A DNA stretch of 64,000 bases from Streptomyces sedi (GTDB lineage: Bacteria; Actinomycetota; Actinomycetes; Streptomycetales; Streptomycetaceae), in NCBI RefSeq assembly GCF_006335015.1, contig NZ_VDGT01000025.1, positions 37,305 to 101,304 on the forward strand, given 5' to 3'. This document shows positions 29,059-36,922 of this stretch, in pieces. The notes beneath the pieces are model-generated. The model saw only the letters and a program-made list of their open reading frames with translations. It made no database searches and was not told the origin of the DNA. The position numbers and the translations under genes were made by a program. Within the stretch, counting starts at the first letter, position 1, and every line of letters starts with the position of its first letter.

Positions 29059-30993
29059 GTGCCTTCCCGCACACGCGCACGATCCCCCAGGCGCCGCAGG
29101 GCGCTGCTGGCCGCCGCCCTCTGCGGCGCGCTGGCCTCCGGCGGCATGGCCGCGCTGGCCCGGGCCGACGAGACGCCCGCGGGCGCCGCACCGGCCGCCT
29201 CGGCGCCGGCGGACGGTCTGGGGCGCGGCCTGGTCAGCGTCGGCAACGACCGGGGCAACCTGGTGAGCTGGCGTTCGCTGGCGGCCGACCCCGACGACAT
29301 CGCCTTCCACCTCTACCGGGACGGCTCCCGGGTCACCGAGGAGCCGCTGACCGGGCTCACCAGCTTCCTCGACGAGGGTGCGCCGGCCGACGCCGCGTAC
29401 TCCCTGGCCACCGTGGCCGACGGCGTGGAGACGATGGCCGCCGACGAGGCGCTGGCCCTGCCGGCGGCGTCGACCGACATCCCGTTGGACCGCCCCTCGG
29501 GCGAGCACGTGCCCAACGACGCCTCGGTGGGCGACCTGGACGGGGACGGCGAGTTCGAGATCGTCGTCAAGTGGGACCCGGAGAACGCGAAGGACAACTC
29601 GCAGGCCGGGGTGACGGGCAACGTCTATCTGGACGCCTACACCCTGACCGGCGAGCAGCTGTGGCGGATCGACCTGGGCCGCAACATCCGGGCCGGCGCC
29701 CACTACACCCAGTTCCAGGTGTTCGACTACGACGGGAACGGCACGGCCGAGGTCGCGGTGAAGACCGCCGACGGCACGGTGGACGGCGCGGGCACCGTGA
29801 TCGGGGACGCCGGCGCGGACCACCGCAACAGCGCGGGCTACGTGCTGTCGGGGCCCGAGTTCCTGACCGTGTTCGACGGGGCGAGCGGCGCGGCCGTGGA
29901 CACCGTCGACTACGCGCCGCCGCGCGGCAACGTCGGCGACTGGGGCGACGACTACGGCAACCGCGTCGACCGCTTCCTCGCCGGCACCGCCTATCTGGAC
30001 GGCGAGGGGCCCTCGTTGATCATGGCGCGCGGCTACTACACCCGTTCCACGGTCGCGGCCTGGGACTTCGACGGGCAGTCGCTGAGCCAGCGCTGGTTCT
30101 TCGACAGCGACGTGTCGGGGAGCCAGTACGCGGGGCAGGGCTCGCACAGCCTCTCCGTGGGCGACGTGGACCTCGACGGCCGGGACGAGATCGTCTACGG
30201 CGCGATGGCGATCGACGACGACGGCTCGCCGCTGTGGACGACCGGCACCGGGCACGGCGACGCCCAGCACCTGGGGGACTTCGACCCGACGCGCGAGGGG
30301 CTTGAGTACTACAAGGTCTCGGAGAACAGCGGTTCGCCGGCCTCGCTGCTGATCGACCCGGCCAACGGCGACGTGCTGTGGGAGACCCCCGGCGGCTCGG
30401 ACAACGGGCGCGGTGTGGGCGGCGACATCTGGGCGGACAACCCGGGCGCCGAGTTCTGGTCCAGCGCCGACGGTTCGCTGCGGGACCTGTCGGGCGACGA
30501 GATCGGGCGGAAGCCGTCGAGCACCAACTTCCTGGTGTGGTGGGACGGCGACGCGACCCGCGAGCTGCTGGACGACACCCACATCGACAAGTACGGCCCG
30601 GACGGCGACGAGCGGCTGCTGACCGCGGAGGGCGTCGCGTCCAACAACGGTACGAAGGCGACGCCGGCGCTGTCGGCGGACATCCTCGGCGACTGGCGCG
30701 AGGAGGTCGTCTGGCGCACCTCGGACAACAGCGCGCTGCGGATCCACTCGACGGACATCCCCACGGACCTGTCGTTCCCCGCGCTGATGGAGGACCGCCA
30801 GTACCGCACGGGCGTGGCCTGGCAGAACACGGCCTACAACCAGCCGCCGCACCCCGGCTTCGCGCTGGACGCCTCCACCGCCTCCACCGCCTCCACCGCC
30901 TCCACCGCTTCCACCGCCTCGACGGCCTCCGGCGTCCTCCCGCCGGACGGCACCCACCGCCCCTCCGCGGAGGACGACATCTCCCACCGGTAG
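29059..30993 (+). CDS. Secreted rhamnogalacturonan lyase (PL11 family)
   Basis: A 644-residue exported polysaccharide lyase that cleaves the rhamnogalacturonan I backbone of pectin. The signal peptide has an arginine-rich start (RTRARSPRRRR), a hydrophobic core and an Ala-rich cleavage region ending ARADE. The mature N-terminus, GLGRGLVSVGNDRGNLVSWR...FHLYRDGS, is the PL11/YesW beta domain. The propeller follows with NIRAGAHYTQFQVFDYDGNG and repeated DxDGDG-like calcium motifs. The C-terminus ends in a Ser-Thr-Ala repeat and an acidic tail of unknown role. The GTG start follows GAGGAG. Two hairpins terminate the transcript. Confidence 0.88.
   Translation: MPSRTRARSPRRRRALLAAALCGALASGGMAALARADETPAGAAPAASAPADGLGRGLVSVGNDRGNLVSWRSLAADPDDIAFHLYRDGSRVTEEPLTGLTSFLDEGAPADAAYSLATVADGVETMAADEALALPAASTDIPLDRPSGEHVPNDASVGDLDGDGEFEIVVKWDPENAKDNSQAGVTGNVYLDAYTLTGEQLWRIDLGRNIRAGAHYTQFQVFDYDGNGTAEVAVKTADGTVDGAGTVIGDAGADHRNSAGYVLSGPEFLTVFDGASGAAVDTVDYAPPRGNVGDWGDDYGNRVDRFLAGTAYLDGEGPSLIMARGYYTRSTVAAWDFDGQSLSQRWFFDSDVSGSQYAGQGSHSLSVGDVDLDGRDEIVYGAMAIDDDGSPLWTTGTGHGDAQHLGDFDPTREGLEYYKVSENSGSPASLLIDPANGDVLWETPGGSDNGRGVGGDIWADNPGAEFWSSADGSLRDLSGDEIGRKPSSTNFLVWWDGDATRELLDDTHIDKYGPDGDERLLTAEGVASNNGTKATPALSADILGDWREEVVWRTSDNSALRIHSTDIPTDLSFPALMEDRQYRTGVAWQNTAYNQPPHPGFALDASTASTASTASTASTASTASGVLPPDGTHRPSAEDDISHR
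30871..30930 (+). repeat. 9-bp coding repeat in PL11 tail
   Basis: About six tandem copies of GCCTCCACC, the last two degenerate, encode a run of Ala-Ser-Thr. The repeat may be prone to slippage in steps of three codons. Confidence 0.85.
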
Positions 30994-31002
30994 CCCGCCC
31001 AT

Positions 31003-31119
31003 CCGGTGATCCCCGCCGAACCGGGGTATCACCGGGGAAACCGGGGGAATGTGCCAGCGGCTCATTCCCCGATTCGCCGTACGCCGGCCCCCGCCTGTTT
31101 CCCGCAGGTGGGGGCCGGC
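31003..31119 (+). terminator. Two tandem hairpins after the PL11 lyase gene
   Basis: The first hairpin pairs 31003-31015 with 31022-31035, with one bulged T. The second pairs 31083-31097 with 31105-31119, with one G-T wobble, and is followed by TTT. Both lie within 130 nt of the stop. Confidence 0.75.
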
Positions 31120-31448
31120 TTTCCGTTGTGCGCTTCCGCGAGGGCGCCGCGCGGCACGCGGGCCGTGTTTGTTCCGGCCGTAATGCCGTGCCGTGTATAC
31201 GACATCACCTGACCTTCGGCGGCGACTCCAGAGTTTTCCCGACCGGATACGTGACGGTCATCGGGGAGCGGATTGTGCGGGGCCCCCGCGTGGGCAGGCT
31301 TGCCACACGGCAACCCCCACACGAGTGAACGCGCACCGGAGCGGCCATGCCCGAATCCCGCCATTCAGCGGTTCAGCGGATACAAAGGACGAAGTTCCCT
31401 CCCGGTGAGGGAAAAAGCCCGCCCCCGACGCATCCAGGTGATCCCCAC
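31120..31448 (+). other. Upstream region of the glgE operon
   Basis: This 329-nt region has no convincing gene. It contains a small dyad, TTGCC-4-GGCAA, at 31300-31313 and a GTATAC near 31194. It probably carries the glgE promoter; I could not place -10 and -35 boxes with confidence. Confidence 0.4.
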
Positions 31449-33494
31449 ATGATCGGTCGTATCCCTGTCCTCGACGTCCAGCCGCGCGTTGACTGCGGGC
31501 GCCGCCCGGTGAAGGCCGTTCCGGGCGAGACGTTCTCGGTGACGGCCACCGTCTTCCGCGAGGGGCCGGACGCGGTCGGCGCCAACGTCGTGCTGCGCGA
31601 CCCCGGCGGTCGCGGCGGCCCGTGGATCCCCATGCGGGAGCTCCAGCCGGGACTCGACCGGTGGGGCGCCGAGATCACCCCCGACCGCGAGGGCCGCTGG
31701 ACCTTCGCCGTGGAGGCGTGGGGCGACCCGGTCACCAGCTGGCGGCGGCGCGCCGCCCTGAAGGTCCCGGCCGGCGTGGACGTCGAGCTGACGTTCCTGG
31801 AGGGCGCCGAACTGCTGCGCCGGGCGGCCGGTGGCGTGCCGAAGAACGCCGGGCGGGAGGCGGTGCTGCGCGCCGCCGACGCGTTGGAGGACGTCGAACT
31901 GCCGCCGGCGACCCGGCTGGCGGTCGCGCAGTCCGCCGAGGTGGCCGAGGTGCTGACGGCCCATCCGCTGCGCGAACTGGTCAGCGCCTCCCGGCCGCTG
32001 CCGCTGGTGGTCGAGCGTGAGCGGGCGCTCTTCGGCTCCTGGTACGAGCTGTTCCCGCGCTCGGAGGGCGCGCGCGTCCGGCCGCACACGCCCCCCGTCT
32101 CCGGCACCCTGCGCACCGCCGCCGAGCGGCTGCCCGCCGTCGCGCGGATGGGTTTCGACGTGGTCTACCTGCCGCCGATCCACCCCATCGGCACGGCGTT
32201 CCGCAAGGGCCGCGGCGGCGCGCTCTCGGCGCGCCACGACGACGTGGGCTCGCCGTGGGCGATCGGCTCGGCCGACGGCGGCCACGACGCGGTCCACCCG
32301 GACCTGGGCACCCTCGACGACTTCGACGCCTTCGTCGCGCGGGCCGGGGAACTCGGCATGGAGGTGGCGCTCGACTTCGCCCTCCAGTGCAGCCCCGACC
32401 ATCCCTGGGTGAAGTCCCACCCGGAATGGTTCGCGCGGCGCGCCGACGGCACGATCGCGTTCGCCGAGAACCCGCCCAAGAAGTACCAGGACATCTATCC
32501 GATCTCCTTCGAGCAGGACTTCCGCGGCCTGGTCACCGAGACGTTGCGGGTACTGCGCTTCTGGATGGCGCACGGGGTGCGGATCTTCCGCGTGGACAAC
32601 CCGCACACCAAGCCGGTGGTCTTCTGGGAGAAGGTCATCATGGAGATCAACAGGACCGATCCGGACGTGCTTTTCCTGGCCGAGGCGTTCACCAGGCCGG
32701 CGATGATGCAGACGTTGGCGCAGATCGGTTTCCAGCAGTCCTACACGTATTTCACCTGGCGCAACACCAAGGACGAACTGACGGAGTACCTGACGGAACT
32801 CAGCGGGTCGGCCGCGTCCTCCATGCGGCCGAACTTCTTCGTCAACACCCCGGACATCCTGCACGCCTATCTCCAGAACGGCGGCCGGCCGGCGTTCCAG
32901 ACCAGGGCCGTGCTGGCCGCGACGCTCTCCCCGAGCTGGGGGATGTACGCGGGCTACGAGCTGTGCGAGAACACGCCGGCGGCGCCGGGCAGTGAGGAGT
33001 ACGCGGACTCGGAGAAGTACCAGCTCCGTCCGCGCGACTGGGCGGGCGCCGAGGACTCGGGGGAGAGCATCACGGGGCTCGTCTCGCTTCTCAACGCGCT
33101 CCGGCGGCGCCACCCCGCGCTGCGGCAGCTTCGGAATCTTCACTTTCATCGCACCAACAACGAGCACATCCTGGCCTACTCCAAGCGGACGCGGACACCT
33201 CAGGCCGACTGCGTGCTGATCGTGGTCAACCTCGATCCCCACCACACCCACGAAGCGACGGTCTCGTTGGATATGGAGCAACTCCATGGGTGCGGCCTCA
33301 CGCCCGCGCAGGAAGGTGGCGCCGAGCCCTTTCCGGTGTGCGACCAGCTCACCGGGACGACCTACTACTGGGGCAGGGACAACTATGTGCGGCTTGAGCC
33401 GGGCCGTGCGGATGCGTACGCCTCCTCGGCCCACGTGCTGGCCCTGCGACCGTCCTCACAGACCGGAGGGTCACCCAACGATGAGCGTCAATGA
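31449..33494 (+). CDS. glgE: Maltosyltransferase GlgE (alpha-1,4-glucan:maltose-1-phosphate)
   Basis: GH13 subfamily 3 enzyme of 681 residues that transfers maltosyl units from maltose-1-phosphate to growing alpha-1,4-glucan. The N-terminal domains start MIGRIPVLDVQPRVDCGRRPVKA, characteristic of GlgE. The barrel has ARMGFDVVYLPPIHPIG, nucleophile Asp in VRIFRVDNPHTKP and acid/base Glu in FLAEAFTRPAMM. The ATG at 31449 is chosen over upstream in-frame codons because homologues begin here and a weak AGGTGAT precedes it. The gene overlaps treS by 14 nt. It is the first gene of glgE-treS-pep2-glgB. Confidence 0.96.
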   Translation: MIGRIPVLDVQPRVDCGRRPVKAVPGETFSVTATVFREGPDAVGANVVLRDPGGRGGPWIPMRELQPGLDRWGAEITPDREGRWTFAVEAWGDPVTSWRRRAALKVPAGVDVELTFLEGAELLRRAAGGVPKNAGREAVLRAADALEDVELPPATRLAVAQSAEVAEVLTAHPLRELVSASRPLPLVVERERALFGSWYELFPRSEGARVRPHTPPVSGTLRTAAERLPAVARMGFDVVYLPPIHPIGTAFRKGRGGALSARHDDVGSPWAIGSADGGHDAVHPDLGTLDDFDAFVARAGELGMEVALDFALQCSPDHPWVKSHPEWFARRADGTIAFAENPPKKYQDIYPISFEQDFRGLVTETLRVLRFWMAHGVRIFRVDNPHTKPVVFWEKVIMEINRTDPDVLFLAEAFTRPAMMQTLAQIGFQQSYTYFTWRNTKDELTEYLTELSGSAASSMRPNFFVNTPDILHAYLQNGGRPAFQTRAVLAATLSPSWGMYAGYELCENTPAAPGSEEYADSEKYQLRPRDWAGAEDSGESITGLVSLLNALRRRHPALRQLRNLHFHRTNNEHILAYSKRTRTPQADCVLIVVNLDPHHTHEATVSLDMEQLHGCGLTPAQEGGAEPFPVCDQLTGTTYYWGRDNYVRLEPGRADAYASSAHVLALRPSSQTGGSPNDERQ

Positions 33495-35184
33495 GCCGGT
33501 CCTCGACACCTTCGAGGACACGCCAGCCCGCGACCGCGATCCCGAGTGGTTCAAGCGCGCGGTCTTCTACGAGGTCCTCGTCCGCTCCTTCCAGGACAGC
33601 AACGGCGACGGTATCGGTGATCTGAAGGGGATCACCGCGAGACTCGACTATCTCCAGTGGCTGGGCGTGGACTGCCTGTGGCTGCCGCCCTTCTTCAAGT
33701 CCCCGCTGCGCGACGGCGGGTACGACGTGTCGGACTACACGGACGTGCTCCCCGAGTTCGGGGACCTCGCGGACTTCGTGGAGTTCGTGGACGCGGCCCA
33801 CCAGCGGGGGATGCGGGTCATCATCGACTTCGTGATGAACCACACCAGCGACCAGCACCGCTGGTTCCAGGAGTCCCGCAAGGACCCGGAGGGCCCCTAC
33901 GGCGACTACTACGTCTGGGCCGACGACGACAAGGGGTACGCGGACGCCCGGATCATCTTCGTCGACACCGAGTCGTCGAACTGGGCGTTCGACCCGGTCC
34001 GCAAGCAGTACTACTTCCACCGTTTCTTCTCCCACCAGCCGGACCTCAACTACGAGTCCCCGGCGGTCCAGGAGGAGATGATCTCCGCGCTGAAGTTCTG
34101 GCTGGACCTGGGCATCGACGGCTTCCGGCTGGACGCCGTGCCCTATCTCTACGCGGAGGAGGGCACCAACTGCGAGAACCTGCCGGCCAGCCACGGGTTC
34201 CTCAAGCGGGTACGCGCCGAGATCGACGCGCTCTACCCCGACACGGTGCTGCTCGCCGAGGCCAACCAGTGGCCGGAGGACGTCGTCGACTACTTCGGCG
34301 ACTACGACAAGGGCGGCGACGAGTGCCACATGGCGTTCCACTTCCCGGTGATGCCGCGCATCTTCATGGCCGTGCGCCGGGAGTCCCGCTACCCGGTCTC
34401 GGAGATCCTCGCCAAGACCCCGCAGATCCCCGGCGGCTGCCAGTGGGGGATCTTCCTGCGCAACCACGACGAGCTGACCCTGGAGATGGTCACCGACGAG
34501 GAGCGCGACTACATGTACGCGGAGTACGCCAAGGATCCGCGGATGCGCGCCAACATCGGCATCCGGCGGCGGCTGGCGTCGCTCCTGGACAACGACCGCA
34601 ACCAGATCGAGCTGTTCACCGCGCTGCTGCTGTCCCTGCCCGGCTCGCCAATCCTGTACTACGGCGACGAGATCGGGATGGGCGACAACATCTGGCTCGG
34701 TGACCGGGACGCGGTCCGCACCCCGATGCAGTGGACCCCGGACCGGAACGCGGGCTTCTCCTCCTGCGACCCGGGCCGGCTGTCGCTGCCGACGATCATG
34801 GACCCGGTCTACGGGTACCAGGTCACCAACGTCGAGGCGGCGATGAGTTCGCCGGCCTCGCTGCTGCACTGGACGCGGCGGATGGTGGAGATCCGCAAGC
34901 AGAACCCGGCGTTCGGGCTCGGCACCTACACCGAGCTGCCCTCGTCCAACCCTGCGGTGCTCTCGTATCTGCGGGAGCACGGCGACGACCTGGTGATGTG
35001 CGTCAACAACTTCTCGCGGTTCTCCCAGCCGACCGAGCTGGACCTGAGGCCGTGGACGGGTCGGGTGCCCGTCGAGCTGATCGGCGGGGTGCGCTTCCCG
35101 CCCATCGGGGAACTGCCCTATCTGCTGACCCTGGCGGGTCACGGGTTCTACTGGTTTCGGCTGCGTAAAGCCTCGGAGTCATAA
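33481..35184 (+). CDS. treS: Trehalose synthase TreS (maltose alpha-D-glucosyltransferase)
   Basis: GH13 subfamily 16 enzyme of 567 residues that interconverts trehalose and maltose. Key segments are FYEVLVRSFQDSNGDGIGD, nucleophile Asp in GIDGFRLDAVPYLY, Glu in LLAEANQWPEDV and the third acid in LRNHDELTLEM. The C-terminal kinase fusion found in some TreS proteins is absent; the kinase is the separate downstream pep2. ATG 33481 lies inside the last codons of glgE (14-nt overlap), implying translational coupling. It supplies maltose to Pep2. Confidence 0.96.
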   Translation: MSVNEPVLDTFEDTPARDRDPEWFKRAVFYEVLVRSFQDSNGDGIGDLKGITARLDYLQWLGVDCLWLPPFFKSPLRDGGYDVSDYTDVLPEFGDLADFVEFVDAAHQRGMRVIIDFVMNHTSDQHRWFQESRKDPEGPYGDYYVWADDDKGYADARIIFVDTESSNWAFDPVRKQYYFHRFFSHQPDLNYESPAVQEEMISALKFWLDLGIDGFRLDAVPYLYAEEGTNCENLPASHGFLKRVRAEIDALYPDTVLLAEANQWPEDVVDYFGDYDKGGDECHMAFHFPVMPRIFMAVRRESRYPVSEILAKTPQIPGGCQWGIFLRNHDELTLEMVTDEERDYMYAEYAKDPRMRANIGIRRRLASLLDNDRNQIELFTALLLSLPGSPILYYGDEIGMGDNIWLGDRDAVRTPMQWTPDRNAGFSSCDPGRLSLPTIMDPVYGYQVTNVEAAMSSPASLLHWTRRMVEIRKQNPAFGLGTYTELPSSNPAVLSYLREHGDDLVMCVNNFSRFSQPTELDLRPWTGRVPVELIGGVRFPPIGELPYLLTLAGHGFYWFRLRKASES

Positions 35185-35205
35185 GGCGTAGAAGGGCGCC
35201 GCACG

Positions 35206-35234
35206 GGCTTACCCCCAGCACGCTGGGGGAAGCC
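35206..35234 (+). terminator. Hairpin between treS and pep2
   Basis: GGCTT-A-CCCCCAGC pairs with GCTGGGGG-AAGCC around two bases, with one bulged A. It may attenuate read-through from glgE-treS into pep2-glgB or be a mobile palindromic repeat; CTCCCCCC follows it. Confidence 0.6.
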
Positions 35235-35356
35235 TCCCCCCGGCAGGGCATTGGCCAGGGCCTCCCTCTCCGTTACGGCCCTCACCCGCACGGCCGTTCC
35301 TGCACGACACGTCCCGCACGACCAGGCAACTCACGCCTCGATCCGGGACACTTCGT

Positions 35357-35391
35357 GACATATCCCATGCCCGGGGAAAGGATGATATGTC
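35357..35391 (+). promoter_or_regulatory. 8-bp inverted repeat enclosing the pep2 start codon
   Basis: GACATATC (35357-35364) and GATATGTC (35384-35391) are exact reverse complements. The ATG (35387-35389) lies in the right arm and the ribosome site GGGGAAAGG in the loop. It could be an operator dyad or an RNA hairpin masking the start. Confidence 0.6.
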
Positions 35392-36862
35392 GGATAGTTC
35401 CGCGCCCCGGACCGCTCGGGCATCCGGCTCGCAGGGTCAGTCCGCGCCCCCGCGGGCGCAGGGCAGCGCCCTGTTGCGTTCCCTCAGTGGGCCGCTCGCC
35501 AACTGGCTTCCGGAGCAACGCTGGTTCGCGGGCAAGGGGCGGCCCCTCGGCGAGCTGGCGTTGATCTCGGCGACCGAGCTGCTCCCCCTCTCCCCCACGG
35601 GCACCGCCCCCGGCCTGCTCCACCTGCTGGTGCGGGCCGGGGCGCGGCCGGGCCGCTCGCCCGAGTCCGCGGCGGGCGACTGCTACCAGCTGCTGCTCGG
35701 CGTCAGGACCGCGCTCCCCGACGCGCTCGGCCCCGCGCTGGTCGGCCGCCCCACCGAGGGGCCGCTGCGCGGGCTGGCCGTCTACGAGGCGCTGCACGAC
35801 CCGCGGCTGGCGGGGCTGCTGCTGGAACGGCTGCGCACCCCCGGCCGCCTCGGCACCCTCACCTTCGGCCGGGCGCCGGGCGCCGCCATCCCCTCCGGCC
35901 TCGCGCCCCGCGTGCTCACCGGCGAACAGACCAACTCCTCCGTGGTCTTCGGCGACGCCCACATCCTCAAGCTCTTCCGCCGGGTCTCCCCCGGCGTCAA
36001 CCCGGACCTGGAGCTGCCGCTGGCGCTGGCCAGGACGGGGTGCGCCCGGGTGCCGGCGCCGGCCGCCTGGTTCGAGGCGCACTGGCCGGGCGGCCCTGAG
36101 GAGCCCCTGACGCTCGGGGTGCTCCAGCCGTTCCTCGCCGGCTCGACCGACGGGTGGCAGCTGGCCCAGCGCTCGCTCGCCGAGGGCCCCGACTTCACGC
36201 CGGCCGCGCACGCGCTCGGCCGGGCGACGGCCGAGGTGCACGCCGCGCTGGCCGAGGTGCTGCCGACCGACCTGCTGACGGGACGTCGGCTGGAGGGCAT
36301 CGCGCTGGGCATGATGGAACGGCTGGACCAGGCCGTCGAGGTCGTCTCCGCGCTGCGTCCCTACCGCGACGGGCTGCGCCGTTGCTATGCGGCGCTCGCC
36401 GACCACGCGGCGCGCGGCGGTGGCGCCCGCGTCCAGCGGCTGCACGGCGACCTCCACCTCGGCCAGGTGCTCACCGCCGACGGCCCGGTCGGCGAGGCCG
36501 GCGCCCACTGGACCATGATCGACTTCGAGGGGGAGCCGGCGAGGCCGCTCGCCGACCGCAGGGAGCCGGGGCCGCCGGTGCGGGACGTGGCGGGGATGCT
36601 GCGCTCCTTCGACTACGCGGCCTGCCAGCACCAGGTGGACGGGGACTCGCGGGCCGCCGAGTGGTCCCGCGCCAACCGGGCCGCCTACTGCGCCGGCTAC
36701 GCGGACGGCGGGGGCGAGGACCCGCTGGCCGAGCGGGAGCTGCTGCTCTCCTACGAGACCGACAAGGCGGTCTACGAGGTGCTGTACGAGGCGCGCCACC
36801 GGCCCTCCTGGCTGCCGGTCCCCATGATGGCGATCCGGCGGCTGGCCGAGGCCGCCGCCTGA
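35387..36862 (+). CDS. pep2: Maltokinase Pep2 (Mak)
   Basis: ATP-dependent maltose 1-kinase of 491 residues, which makes maltose-1-phosphate for GlgE. The N-terminal cap has LANWLPEQRWFAGKGRPL, typical of maltokinases. The kinase lobe has LTGEQTNSSVVFGDAHILK, a catalytic-loop RLHGDLHLGQVL and MIDFEGEPARPLADRR as the metal-binding segment. ATG 35387 is five bases after GGGGAAAGGA, and both are enclosed in an inverted repeat that may control translation or transcription. It follows treS by about 200 nt, so it may have its own promoter. Confidence 0.95.
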   Translation: MSDSSAPRTARASGSQGQSAPPRAQGSALLRSLSGPLANWLPEQRWFAGKGRPLGELALISATELLPLSPTGTAPGLLHLLVRAGARPGRSPESAAGDCYQLLLGVRTALPDALGPALVGRPTEGPLRGLAVYEALHDPRLAGLLLERLRTPGRLGTLTFGRAPGAAIPSGLAPRVLTGEQTNSSVVFGDAHILKLFRRVSPGVNPDLELPLALARTGCARVPAPAAWFEAHWPGGPEEPLTLGVLQPFLAGSTDGWQLAQRSLAEGPDFTPAAHALGRATAEVHAALAEVLPTDLLTGRRLEGIALGMMERLDQAVEVVSALRPYRDGLRRCYAALADHAARGGGARVQRLHGDLHLGQVLTADGPVGEAGAHWTMIDFEGEPARPLADRREPGPPVRDVAGMLRSFDYAACQHQVDGDSRAAEWSRANRAAYCAGYADGGGEDPLAERELLLSYETDKAVYEVLYEARHRPSWLPVPMMAIRRLAEAAA

Positions 36863-36922
36863 GCGCGCCCTCTCCCCGCTCCGACTCCCCACCCCCGCCG
36901 TTTCCCCAAGGAGACCCGCACC

